Origin: an uncultured Collinsella sp.
Lineage (GTDB): Bacteria > Actinomycetota > Coriobacteriia > Coriobacteriales > Coriobacteriaceae
NCBI GenBank assembly: GCA_902464965.1
Contig: CABQLI010000006.1
Coordinates: 1 to 52,073, forward strand
Direction: 5' to 3'
DNA length: 52,073 bases
The notes under the pieces were generated by a model. The model did no database searches. It had not been told where the DNA came from and was given only the letters and a program-made list of their open reading frames with translations. A program made the translations under genes and the position numbers. This document shows positions 7,655 to 16,394 of the stretch, piece after piece; position 1 is the first letter of the stretch; every line of letters starts with the position of its first letter.

Positions 7655-7864
7655 GGTCCAAGGTAGGGTACCCTGAGACGAAGCAAAAAGATGCCCTATA
7701 TTTATGCAGAAATCGAAAAGCTTTATGCACAATTCGGATTTTAAACCGTGCGCGTGCGCAAAATCGGCGCGAGGACGTCTGGAGGTGGCTCGGCTTCTAG
7801 GGCATTTCACGTGTAGAACGGTTAAAATCGGGATTCGGTCTTAGTTTTATTTGGAAGGATGCAT

Positions 7865-8908
7865 ATGGGTTCCAATATCGATGCTTCTCTAGAGGAGACG
7901 CTCTCCTATATCGCGGGACAGCTTAAGACGCTGACTTCTATTGCTTCGCCTACGGGCTATACCCGTGCGGCGACTGATTATCTGATGGAGACCCTGCGCG
8001 ATATGGGCTTTGGCCCCGAGCGTTCCAATAAGGGTAACGTGCTGGTTGAGCTTGGCGGCGAGGGTGAGCCGCTTGTGTTGGCGAGTCATGTCGATACCCT
8101 GGGCGCCATGGTGCGCTCCATTAAGGACAATGGTCGCCTGCGTCCCACGACGCTTGGCGGGCACCAGTGGTCCACGGCCGATGGCGAGAACTGCACCGTC
8201 TACACGCGTGACGGCAATGTCTACACGGGCGTGGTCCTCAATACCGAGCCTTCGGCGCATGTGGCCGATGAGCCGGTCAAGGCCATCGAGAAGAACATGG
8301 AGATCTTGCTCGACGAGAACGTCGATAGCAAGGACGATGTGCTTGAGCTGGGCATTCAGACCGGCGACATCATCGCTATGGATCCGCGTACCACGGTGAC
8401 GGAGAGCGGCTACATCAAGAGCCGCTTCCTGGATGACAAACTGTCGGCGTCGATTCTGCTGGGTCTGGCCCGCGCCGTTGCTGACGGCGAGGTGTCGCTT
8501 TCGCGCAAGGTGTCGCTGCTCTTTACCGTGTACGAGGAGGTCGGCCACGGCGGCGCCTTCGTGCCGGCCGACACACGCGAGATGATCAGCGTTGACATGG
8601 GCTGCGTGGGCGACGACCTGGGCTGCACCGAGCGCATGGTGTCGATTTGCGCCAAGGATTCGGGTGGCCCCTACAACTACGATCTGGTGACCACGCTGTC
8701 CAATATCGCGCGCGAGCTCGAGCTCGACTACGCCATCGACGTGTACCCGCACTACGGTTCCGACGTCGAGGCCACGCTCTCTGCCGGCTACGATATCCGT
8801 CACGGCCTGATTGGCCCCGGCGTGTACGCGAGCCACAACTACGAGCGCAGCCACATCGACGGCGTGCGCAATACCTACGAGCTCGTTCGCGCCTACGTTC
8901 AGCGCTAA
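7865..8908 (+). CDS. M42-family metalloaminopeptidase
   Basis: A 347-residue cytoplasmic aminopeptidase of family M42 (glutamyl aminopeptidase/endoglucanase-like), a co-catalytic two-metal enzyme that removes N-terminal residues from peptides. The expected ligands appear in order: LASHVDT near residue 75, FLDDKLSA near 190, YEEVGHGG near 225 with the catalytic glutamates, DMGCVGDD near 250, and SHNYERSHID near 325. ATG 7865 is preferred because GGAAGG (7852-7857) is correctly spaced from it; the in-frame ATG at 7859 lies too close to that site. No operon partner is evident: a 519-base gap precedes it and a long hairpin repeat follows. Peptide scavenging is a plausible role; the exact specificity is unknown. 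Confidence 0.9.
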   Translation: MGSNIDASLEETLSYIAGQLKTLTSIASPTGYTRAATDYLMETLRDMGFGPERSNKGNVLVELGGEGEPLVLASHVDTLGAMVRSIKDNGRLRPTTLGGHQWSTADGENCTVYTRDGNVYTGVVLNTEPSAHVADEPVKAIEKNMEILLDENVDSKDDVLELGIQTGDIIAMDPRTTVTESGYIKSRFLDDKLSASILLGLARAVADGEVSLSRKVSLLFTVYEEVGHGGAFVPADTREMISVDMGCVGDDLGCTERMVSICAKDSGGPYNYDLVTTLSNIARELELDYAIDVYPHYGSDVEATLSAGYDIRHGLIGPGVYASHNYERSHIDGVRNTYELVRAYVQR

Positions 8909-8960
8909 CGATGCGGCGGCCTCGGCTGACACAGCAGTACCGACCGAGGCCGTCCTCTCT

Positions 8961-9029
8961 AAGTTGCGGTGAAATAGGGACTGTTTGGCGGTTTTAAACG
9001 CTTAAACAGTCCCTATTTCACCGCAACTT
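8961..9029. repeat. Perfect 26-base inverted repeat, TTGCGGTG family
   Basis: Arms 8961-8986 and 9004-9029 are perfectly complementary over 26 bases around a 17-base loop. The outer sequence TTGCGGTGAAATAG closely matches that of the hairpin at 20040-20102 (TTGCGGTGGAATAG). It separates two convergent genes. Confidence 0.88.
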
Positions 9030-9044
9030 ATGAAGGGGATGGGG

Positions 9045-10145
9045 CTACATGATGGCAGCAGTTACGGTGCCGCCGCCCAGGACGACGTCGCCGCGATAGA
9101 CGACGACGGCTTGGCCGGGGGCGATGGCTCGTTGCGGCTCGTCAAAAGTTAGCAGCATTTGCCCGACTTCGTCACGCGTCAGGGTCGCTGCCTGGTCTTT
9201 CTGACGGTAGCGGTACTTGGCACCTACGCGAATGCCGCCGGCGTCGAGCTCCGCCTCCATGTGTGCGTCCGGCGCGCTCCAGATCCACTCATCGGCAGTT
9301 AGCGCCGAGGCGGTCAGGTCCTCGGCTTCGCCCAGATGCACGGTGTTGTTGGCGGCGTCGACGCCCGTCACATACACGGGATGCGCCATCGCGACGCCCA
9401 GGCCCTTGCGCTGGCCGATGGTGTAGCGCAGCGCGCCGTTGTGGCGCCCGACCACGCTGCCGTCGCGCCACACAATGTCGCCCGGTGCAGCGGGATGTCC
9501 GCAGCGGCGCTCGATATAGCCAGCGTAGTCACCGTCTGGAATAAAGCAGATGTCCTCGCTTTCGGCCTTCTGGGCGTTGGTAAATCCCTGCTCGGCGGCT
9601 ATTCGGCGCACGTCGCGCTCTTTGTCTAGGCCCGCCAGCGGAAAGATCGTGTGCGCCAGGCGCTCCTGCGTAAGCGAATACAAAAAGTAGCTTTGGTCCT
9701 TTTTGGGATCTTCGCCGCGATGTAGCTGCCAGGTGCCATCTGCCGCCTGGCTTGTTTTGGCGTAATGTCCCGTTGCGATGTAGTCGCAGCCCATGTCCAG
9801 CGCCGCATCGAGCAGCGCGCCAAACTTAATGTGGCGGTTGCAGATAATGCACGGATTGGGCGTCAGCCCCTCCCGGTAGGCGCTCACAAAGCGCTCGATA
9901 ACGCTGTGGTCGAACGTCTGCTGCAGGTCGAGCACGTGATGGGGGATCCCCAAGCGCTCGGCGACGGCCTTTGCATCGGCGATGTCGCGGTCGACCTTGC
10001 TCATGCCCGTGGCGGGGTCAGGCGCGGGGCAGGTGAGGCGCATGGTGGTGCCGACGCATTCGTAGCCCTGGCTTTTGAGCAGGTACGCGGTCACGCTGGA
10101 ATCGACGCCGCCGCTCATGGCGACGAGCACGCGCTTGTTGTGCAT
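9045..10145 (-). CDS. mnmA: tRNA-specific 2-thiouridylase MnmA
   Basis: A 366-residue MnmA that thiolates the wobble uridine U34 of Lys, Glu and Gln tRNAs using sulfur relayed from a cysteine desulfurase. The PP-loop SGGVDSS at residues 11-17 activates the tRNA with ATP. The catalytic cysteines are both seen: Cys102 in NPCIICNRH and Cys200 in SEDICFIPDGDY. Length and C-terminal beta-barrel are typical. AAGGAG precedes the ATG at a spacing of nine. It lies just downstream of cysK on the same strand, separated by a terminator hairpin, so it is probably read by read-through or its own promoter. Cysteine is the sulfur donor for the modification, a reasonable metabolic link to cysK. Confidence 0.97.
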   Translation of the reverse strand: MHNKRVLVAMSGGVDSSVTAYLLKSQGYECVGTTMRLTCPAPDPATGMSKVDRDIADAKAVAERLGIPHHVLDLQQTFDHSVIERFVSAYREGLTPNPCIICNRHIKFGALLDAALDMGCDYIATGHYAKTSQAADGTWQLHRGEDPKKDQSYFLYSLTQERLAHTIFPLAGLDKERDVRRIAAEQGFTNAQKAESEDICFIPDGDYAGYIERRCGHPAAPGDIVWRDGSVVGRHNGALRYTIGQRKGLGVAMAHPVYVTGVDAANNTVHLGEAEDLTASALTADEWIWSAPDAHMEAELDAGGIRVGAKYRYRQKDQAATLTRDEVGQMLLTFDEPQRAIAPGQAVVVYRGDVVLGGGTVTAAIM

Positions 10146-10176
10146 GGGGAGGTTCTCCTTGGTGGCATGTGGCCAA

Positions 10177-10213
10177 AAAAGAAAAGCGGCGCGGGAGGCT
10201 GGTTCCGCGCCGC
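10177..10213 (-). terminator. Intrinsic terminator after cysK
   Basis: On the minus strand a 9-base-pair GC stem (10205-10213 with 10186-10194) is followed by a T-rich run (complement of 10177-10185). It ends cysK about 30 bases before mnmA starts. Confidence 0.85.
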
Positions 10214-10326
10214 AGACATTGTAGCAAGTTCGGGCGTCTCGTGGGACACCCTGTTGGGATGAGCCCAGGCAGCCAGAAGAGAGGGTAGGCCGGCGTGCCT
10301 TGGACTCGTTTTAAGAACGAGAAGCT

Positions 10327-11265
<939 letters not shown>

Positions 11266-11337
11266 GGTGAACCTCCAAAGTGTTCAAGTTGCTGGTTGCC
11301 GTGTGGTTTTACGGCGTGTCTAACAGCTAAACCCATA

Positions 11338-11350
11338 AACCTTATAGGTT
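11338..11350. promoter_or_regulatory. Candidate operator between cysK and the Rrf2 gene
   Basis: AACCT and AGGTT are inverted around TAT. The site lies just downstream of the cysK -10 element, where a bound protein would block transcription. Confidence 0.35.
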
Positions 11351-11372
11351 GTTCGTTTGGCTGTTGGCAAGC

Positions 11373-11401
11373 ATAGTAGACACTAAAGCCTAGTAATGCA
11401 A
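11373..11401 (-). promoter_or_regulatory. cysK promoter
   Basis: Minus-strand -35 TTGCAT (11396-11401) and -10 TACTAT (11373-11378) are separated by exactly 17 bases. Confidence 0.5.
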
Positions 11402-11454
11402 TAGGAAATAGAAGATTAATACGAGTCGATTAACCATCTTGACCGGAACGGGTA

Positions 11455-11482
11455 TTTCCAAAGCCAATTTTTCGGCTAGAAT
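11455..11482 (+). promoter_or_regulatory. Rrf2 gene promoter
   Basis: TTTCCA (11455-11460) and TAGAAT (11477-11482) are separated by 16 bases, about 37 bases before the start codon. Confidence 0.4.
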
Positions 11483-11518
11483 TTCAACGGACTAAAAGAC
11501 CGAAAGGCAGCACTATAT

Positions 11519-11947
11519 ATGTTGGTTTCTACTAAGGGCAGGTACGCCCTGCGCGTTATGGTTGACCTGGCCGAGCACCAGGCGGCCGGTCGCATCCCGC
11601 TTAAAGAGATCGCGGCGCGACAGGGGATTTCCGAGAAATATCTCGAGAACATCTTGGCGACGCTCGTGCGCGCCAACATGCTTTCTGGCATGCGCGGCAA
11701 GGGCGGCGGCTATGTGCTCACGCGCCCGCCCGAGCAGTACACGGTGGGCGAGATCTTGCGCCTGACCGAGGGCAGTCTGGCGCCGGTCGCCTGCCTGGAT
11801 GGCGACTGCAAGGGTTGCTCGCGCTCGGATGAGTGCCCCACGCTCGACGTGTGGAAGAACCTGGACAAGCTCATCAACGACTACCTCGACGGCGTGACGC
11901 TCGATCAACTCGTCGCCCCCAACGAAGGCTACGACTACGTTATTTAG
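11519..11947 (+). CDS. Rrf2-family (IscR/CymR-type) transcriptional regulator
   Basis: A 142-residue winged-helix regulator of the Rrf2 family. The N-terminus (STKGRYALRVMVDLA) and recognition helix (GISEKYLENIL, including Glu43 at the position used by IscR for site discrimination) are typical. Residues 91-107 carry four cysteines, at 92, 97, 100 and 106, in the loop where IscR binds its [2Fe-2S] cluster; CymR of Bacillus lacks these, so an iron-sulfur or redox sensor is likely. It is divergent from cysK, so the likely targets are cysteine or iron-sulfur assembly genes. Ribosome site AAAGG is about twelve bases from ATG, somewhat long. A hairpin and a bidirectional terminator follow. Confidence 0.88.
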   Translation: MLVSTKGRYALRVMVDLAEHQAAGRIPLKEIAARQGISEKYLENILATLVRANMLSGMRGKGGGYVLTRPPEQYTVGEILRLTEGSLAPVACLDGDCKGCSRSDECPTLDVWKNLDKLINDYLDGVTLDQLVAPNEGYDYVI

Positions 11948-11952
11948 CCCAC

Positions 11953-11982
11953 CTGCCATTTGGGGACGGGGTGGAAATGGTA
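11953..11982. repeat. Small hairpin with GGGGACGG loop
   Basis: CTGCCATTT (11953-11961) pairs with AAATGGTAG (11974-11982) with one G-T pair; the loop contains GGGGACGG, the core seen in other intergenic hairpins here. Confidence 0.5.
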
Positions 11983-12015
11983 GATTTTCTTGCCCTCTGA
12001 GACTTGGCAAATAAG

Positions 12016-12047
12016 AAGGCCGCCCATTTTTGCGATGGGCGGCCTTT
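12016..12047. terminator. Bidirectional intrinsic terminator
   Basis: Perfect 12-base arms (12016-12027 and 12035-12046) around a 7-base loop, with T-rich sequence on the right and A-rich on the left. It separates the Rrf2 gene from the convergent holin-like gene. Confidence 0.85.
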
Positions 12048-12081
12048 GATTTGGTCCGATGCGTCTGTGTATCGGGGCGTT

Positions 12082-12447
12082 CTACTCTTCGGCAATACTA
12101 TCGAGGATGCTGCGCATGATGGACACTAGGGTGCTGCCCATAAAGGCCGAGCCAAAGCCGGCGATGGAGATGCCGACGCCCAACAGGTTGACCGACAGGT
12201 AGCTGGCGAGCTCCAGCATAAAGCTGTTGAGCACGAGCTGGAAAATGCCGAGCGTAATGATCGTGAGCGGCAGCGAGATGACCGTGAGGAACGGTTTGAC
12301 GAACGAATCGACGATGTTGAGGAACAGTCCCACAAAGGCAAAGCAGACCCAGGCCTCGGCAAAGCCGAAGGGTTGGATACCGGGGACGAGGAACGTGGCG
12401 ATCGCGATGGCGATCGAAGTAAAGAGCCAGTTAAGCATAAAGCGCAT
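12082..12447 (-). CDS. Phage holin-like family 4 (YvlD-type) membrane protein
   Basis: A 121-residue membrane protein with four hydrophobic segments and the family patterns NIVDSFVKPFLTVISLPLTI and LGIFQLVLNSFML, typical of the PF04020 'phage holin superfamily IV' group. Despite the name, most chromosomal members such as YvlD are not phage lysis proteins and their role is unclear. AAGGA lies eight bases before the ATG. No phage genes are nearby. It converges with the Rrf2 gene across a bidirectional terminator, and reads away from the YerC-type gene. Confidence 0.85.
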   Translation of the reverse strand: MRFMLNWLFTSIAIAIATFLVPGIQPFGFAEAWVCFAFVGLFLNIVDSFVKPFLTVISLPLTIITLGIFQLVLNSFMLELASYLSVNLLGVGISIAGFGSAFMGSTLVSIMRSILDSIAEE

Positions 12448-12771
12448 GGCGTGAATCCTTTCTTGCGCCGGGGTTGCTGGCGTCGCGTGAAGCGGCTTGC
12501 GGCGGCGACCTGGATGGTTGCGCGGGCGCGCCGCGGTGTTTGGGCGCCCATTGTCTCAAATATTCGTGGAGCTTACGTGCGCATTCGGTTTCTAAACGGC
12601 GTTCGTCCTGAAAAACGCGCCGCTGGCAGAGAGTCTTGTCGCTTTAGTTTGGTGGTGTGCTACACTGCTACGGGCAAAAGCCACAGGCGTTGCCCTATTG
12701 CATAGAACGGGCGAACGATGCCCGATGTCAGTATCAACTTCGATGCCTTTTGGCGGGTTTGGCGGTGATCG
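12448..12771. other. Intergenic region with one promoter element
   Basis: No gene is seen in these 324 bases between two divergent genes. The only signal is an extended -10 element, TGCTACACT (12658-12666), reading towards the YerC-type gene. Confidence 0.4.
12658..12666 (+). promoter_or_regulatory. Extended -10 promoter element of the YerC-type gene
   Basis: TGC followed by TACACT forms a TGN extended -10 box, about 105 bases before the start codon. No good -35 was found. Confidence 0.35.
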
Positions 12772-13071
12772 ATGAATATCGAGAACATGTTTGACAAGCC
12801 TGATGTCAAGCAGCTGGTCCACGCATTTAGCCTTTTGGACGACGAGAAGGATATCCAGGCGTTTTTGACCGATATCTGCACGCCGCGCGAGATTTGCGAT
12901 CTATCGCAGCGTCTGCAGGTCGCGCGTTACCTGGACGAGGGCGAGCCTTATGTTGAGGTTCAGGCCCGCACGGGCGCTTCATCCACCACGGTGAGCCGTG
13001 TTTCCAAGGCGCTCAACGGCGAGTACGGTGGCTATCGCAAGATCCTCATCAAGCTGGAGGATGGCGAGTAG
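12772..13071 (+). CDS. YerC/YecD-family TrpR-related protein
   Basis: A 99-residue protein of the YerC/YecD family, whose C-terminal half is a TrpR-like helix-turn-helix. The segment CTPREICDLSQRLQVARYL followed by TGASSTTVSRVSKAL carries the DNA-reading helix. Tryptophan binding cannot be assumed: in this family the ligand is unknown, and no trp gene lies nearby. A weak GGCGGTG ribosome site precedes the ATG. An intrinsic terminator and then a very long hairpin repeat follow. Confidence 0.88.
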   Translation: MNIENMFDKPDVKQLVHAFSLLDDEKDIQAFLTDICTPREICDLSQRLQVARYLDEGEPYVEVQARTGASSTTVSRVSKALNGEYGGYRKILIKLEDGE

Positions 13072-13098
13072 GCCAGCGGCAAAAAACGAATTGTGCAG

Positions 13099-13124
13099 AA
13101 CCGTCCCTTCGGGGGCGGTTTTTT
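13099..13124 (+). terminator. Intrinsic terminator of the YerC-type gene
   Basis: AACCGTCCC pairs with GGGGCGGTT (one wobble) and is followed by TTTT. Confidence 0.85.
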
Positions 13125-13210
13125 GATCCCCTGGGGACGGAGGAAAACGGATCACCGGGTTAGACTGACCCCCTCGATGATCCGTTTTCCTCCGTCCCCA
13201 AGGGATCAAA
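13122..13210. repeat. Very long hairpin repeat, 33-base arms
   Basis: Arms 13122-13154 and 13178-13210 pair over 33 bases with one mismatch; the inner 23 bases (13132-13154 with 13178-13200) are perfect. The loop is 23 bases. The right arm recurs alone at 556-578. It lies directly after a separate terminator, so it is not needed for termination. Confidence 0.9.
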
Positions 13211-13292
13211 TCTGTTGGCGTGCGGCAAATCTGTCCGCTTGGGCGGGTAGGATGGATGCATTGATTATTGCGAACAGTTTGAGCGGAGGACC

Positions 13293-16200
13293 ATGCCTGT
13301 TCGAATCTATACCACCAATGCCGGCACGGATTTGAGTGACGCCGAATCGGCGCTGCTTGCCGACCTTATTGCCCGCCACGGGCGTGCCGTGCTGCTGGCA
13401 CCTATGTTTGCCGAGCTCGACCTGTGCCGTCATGATGCGGCGGAAGCCGGCGTTTCGCTGGGTATCGACTACAAGACGCCTACATCGTGGCTCCGTTCGT
13501 TGTGGGAGCTATTGGGTGACGGGCGCGGTTTCGTCGACAACCTGCAACGCCAGATGCTGTTCTCGGACATGGTCACGCGTCTCGACGATGCCGATCTACA
13601 ACCGCTTTCGCGCAGCCAGGGCACGGTGCGCATGCTTGCGCGCATGGCCCGCGACGTGCTGCCGGGTGTGGCGGGGACAACGGCCGAGCGATGCGGTGGC
13701 AACAATTGCCAGCCTGAGCCAAAAAGCGATGCCGAGGCTCGTGTGTTCGAGCTTTTGCGTGCCTACGCGGACGGCTTGGACCGTCGAGATATGGTCGAGC
13801 CCTGCGAGGCAGCCGACATTATGGCCGGTACCCTGGCCGATAGCCTGCCGGCGTGCACCCGCGCCGTATGCGTGCGCGGTATCACGTCGTTTACGCACGG
13901 ACTGCTGGAGCTGCTGTCTGCCGTGGCGAACAATGGGGGAGAGGTCGTCGTGCTGCTTGCCCGCGAGCAGGCGGCGATGCGCGAGGAGCTTGCCGCGGCA
14001 TTTGATGCCCGCGGTGTGCTGTTTGAGGTCGGGCCGCTGGGGGAGGGTGTCGGCGCGTCTGATGCCGCTTGCGGGACCGCCGCTCAGCCTGCCTTTATTG
14101 AGGTCGCCGGGCCCCATGCCCGTGCTCATGTCTATGCGGACGCCATCGATAAGTTGGTGAAAGTGCACAAGGAGTCCAAGGCCGATAAAGCTACTGCAAC
14201 GCCCGCCGACCCTGTGCGCGTGCTCGTTGTTTCTGCCCGGGCACCCCAGCTGTTCGGTGAGCTCGCCTCTCGTCTGGCGGCTCGTCATATCGCCGCCGAG
14301 ACAGCTGAGTTCACGGCGTTTTCCCAATCCATTGCGGGCAGGCAGTTTGCGGCGCTTGCCGGTCTGATCGAGCGCATGAAGGCCGCCGATGAGGGCATGG
14401 CGTCAAAGACCGAGTGGTGGCCCGCGCCGGAGCTTACCGACTGGATCTACAGTCCGCTTTCGGGCGCTGATGCCGTCAATGCCCGTACCTTCGATAAGAA
14501 TATGCGTCTCTCGCGCAGCAAGACTACCGCGGGCGTTAAGAGCCTGCTGCAGAGTGTCCAAGGCCAGGTGAGGGGCGCGCGCAAGGCGGCGAGCGACGAT
14601 AACTGGTTTAAGAACGTACCGTGTGTGGTCTCGGACGTGTTCCAGGCTCTGTGGCGTGACAAGCCCGTGACGGCGCTCAAGGCCATGCTTGCCGTTGCCG
14701 AGGCGTTGCCCGATCGCTCGCTGGGCAGCTTGGATGGTCAGGCCCGTCGCCAGGCGGAGGTAGCCCTGCTGCGCCACGCCATCGACATCCTTATGAACGG
14801 CGCCCGCGCGCTCGACGTGTCGCAGGCCGCGACCGTTCCCGTGCTCGATGGCATTCGCACTAAGGTGGACAAGCGTAGCACCGCCTATGATTACGAGACC
14901 CACGAGGTTGACCGCGCGCCGCGTGCTCAGGTTCGTTTTGCTTCGCTTGCCGATGCGGCGGCTCTGCGCCCCGGCAGCTATGATGCCGTGCTGTTTGCCG
15001 ATGTCGATCTGGACAGCTATCCGCTCTCACATGAGGAGGGGCCGCTGGCCACGCTGACGGCGAGCCTTGGTCGCGAGGGCGTGACGCTTGAGCCCGCGGC
15101 CTTGCTGCGCGTGCGCTTTGGCCACGCGATGCAGGCGGCACGCGGCCCGGTTGCGCTTGCGCGCGTGACGCACGATCGCCAGGCGCGCGAGTGCTACCCG
15201 GCAGCCGTATGGACCGAGCTGCGGGCACATGCCGAGGCCGCTGGCGCTGCCAAGCCCACGTGCGTGGGCGAGGGCGATATCATCGCCGACTTTGATCCCG
15301 CGGCAGGCGAAGGTCTTAGGCGCGAGCGCGTGACTTGCGAAGCTCCTCAGCATGTGAGCGATGAAGCCATTCCGTATCTGGTCCTGCGCCGTCGCGATGG
15401 CGAGGGTGAGGACGCGCCGCTCGTGCCGCGCCTGACGTCTGCCTCGCAGATCGAGGCCTATTCGACCTGCCCGCTATGCTGGTTCGTCTCGTACCGCGTG
15501 AAGCCCCAGTCGATCGACGCAGGCTTTGGCAATATGGAGAAGGGCAACTTTGTCCACGACGTGCTGGAACACCTGCACGCCCGTCTGCCCCAGGAGGGCA
15601 TGGAGCGCGTGACGCCCGAGAACCTGCCACGTGCTCAGGAGCTGCTGCGCGAGGTCTTTGACGAGACCTTGGCCGAGCATGCCTCCAAGCGTGGCAACGA
15701 GGGCCCGCTCGTGCCGCTCTCTGCGGTGGAGGAGCGCCAGGTGGCCGAGATTTTGCCGCAGCTGGAGGGCGTGCTTGCCTATGAAGCCGAGGCGCTCGCG
15801 CCCTTCGCGCCGCGCTATCTGGAGTTTGCGTTCAACGAGCTCCAGGTCGAGTATGCCGGTTGGCCGCTCGGCGGGCGTATCGACCGCGTGGATGTGGATG
15901 CCGAGAATCGCGCCGTGGTGATTGACTACAAGCATCGTTCGGGTGTCGAGGAGTTTAAGCTCGCCGACCCTACGGTGCGTGACGAGGAATCGGGCGAGGC
16001 CCCCATCGACGATCCGCGCTGGCTGCCGCCGCATACCCAGACACTCATCTACGCGCAGGCCATGCGTCGGGCGCTGGGCCTAGATACCCGTGCTGCGCTC
16101 TATTTTTCGACCAAGGGCGGCAAGCCAGCGCTGCGCGGCGCGGCGAGCGCCGAGTTGCTCGAGGAAGAGCGCGGCGACGGTCGCATCCCGGGCCTTAAGA

Positions 16201-16391
16201 AGGGCTTTCCGGGCGAGGGCGGTAGCATGGACTTCGATACGCTGCTCGACCGCGTGGAGGCCGGCATCGCCGAGCGCTTGCGCGAGCTCGAGGCGGGCGA
16301 CGTTGCCGCCGTCGACCCGACGTCGGCGCAGGCCGCGCATGCGCGCTGCTCGTATAACCACGAAGGAACGTTTGTAAGGAGGGACGTGTAG
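13293..16391 (+). CDS. AddB-like PD-(D/E)XK nuclease subunit
   Basis: A 1032-residue protein in the position and with the shape of AddB/RexB, the partner of AddA in the double-strand-break processing helicase-nuclease. The N-terminus is helicase-like but shows no Walker A motif, so it should not hydrolyse ATP. The C-terminal RecB-type nuclease domain is clear: YSTCPLCWFVSYR near residue 725, GGRIDRVDVD near 865, and VVIDYKHRSG near 875 with the catalytic Asp and Lys. B. subtilis AddB holds an iron-sulfur cluster with one Cys before the nuclease and three after; here only CPLC and one late Cys (HARCSYN) are seen, so the cluster may be absent. GCGGAGG is very close to the ATG. It is followed after three bases by addA. 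Confidence 0.85.
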   Translation: MPVRIYTTNAGTDLSDAESALLADLIARHGRAVLLAPMFAELDLCRHDAAEAGVSLGIDYKTPTSWLRSLWELLGDGRGFVDNLQRQMLFSDMVTRLDDADLQPLSRSQGTVRMLARMARDVLPGVAGTTAERCGGNNCQPEPKSDAEARVFELLRAYADGLDRRDMVEPCEAADIMAGTLADSLPACTRAVCVRGITSFTHGLLELLSAVANNGGEVVVLLAREQAAMREELAAAFDARGVLFEVGPLGEGVGASDAACGTAAQPAFIEVAGPHARAHVYADAIDKLVKVHKESKADKATATPADPVRVLVVSARAPQLFGELASRLAARHIAAETAEFTAFSQSIAGRQFAALAGLIERMKAADEGMASKTEWWPAPELTDWIYSPLSGADAVNARTFDKNMRLSRSKTTAGVKSLLQSVQGQVRGARKAASDDNWFKNVPCVVSDVFQALWRDKPVTALKAMLAVAEALPDRSLGSLDGQARRQAEVALLRHAIDILMNGARALDVSQAATVPVLDGIRTKVDKRSTAYDYETHEVDRAPRAQVRFASLADAAALRPGSYDAVLFADVDLDSYPLSHEEGPLATLTASLGREGVTLEPAALLRVRFGHAMQAARGPVALARVTHDRQARECYPAAVWTELRAHAEAAGAAKPTCVGEGDIIADFDPAAGEGLRRERVTCEAPQHVSDEAIPYLVLRRRDGEGEDAPLVPRLTSASQIEAYSTCPLCWFVSYRVKPQSIDAGFGNMEKGNFVHDVLEHLHARLPQEGMERVTPENLPRAQELLREVFDETLAEHASKRGNEGPLVPLSAVEERQVAEILPQLEGVLAYEAEALAPFAPRYLEFAFNELQVEYAGWPLGGRIDRVDVDAENRAVVIDYKHRSGVEEFKLADPTVRDEESGEAPIDDPRWLPPHTQTLIYAQAMRRALGLDTRAALYFSTKGGKPALRGAASAELLEEERGDGRIPGLKKGFPGEGGSMDFDTLLDRVEAGIAERLRELEAGDVAAVDPTSAQAAHARCSYNHEGTFVRRDV

Positions 16392-16394
16392 ACC

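Larger units (their letters stand above)
7346..7864. other. 519-base non-coding region with related hairpin motifs
   Basis: No convincing gene is present; open frames on both strands lack ribosome sites and recognisable domains. It holds a hairpin at 7422-7460 and a related inverted motif at 7630-7654 (see the repeat entries). A TAAAAT hexamer at 7823-7828 may be the -10 element for the downstream aminopeptidase gene, with no clear -35. Confidence 0.5.

Noticed and set aside
6091..7686. A 531-codon minus-strand frame opposite the alcohol dehydrogenase gene
   Set aside because: It is an artefact of the dehydrogenase's C-ending codons; the product is Gly/Val/His-rich and crosses the terminator.
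7439..7810. Overlapping small frames in the gap after the alcohol dehydrogenase gene
   Set aside because: No ribosome site, no domain, and arginine/proline-rich translations typical of non-coding high-GC DNA.
12082..12447. Holin-like gene as evidence of a prophage
   Set aside because: It belongs to a chromosomal membrane-protein family and no phage structural, lysis or integrase gene is nearby.
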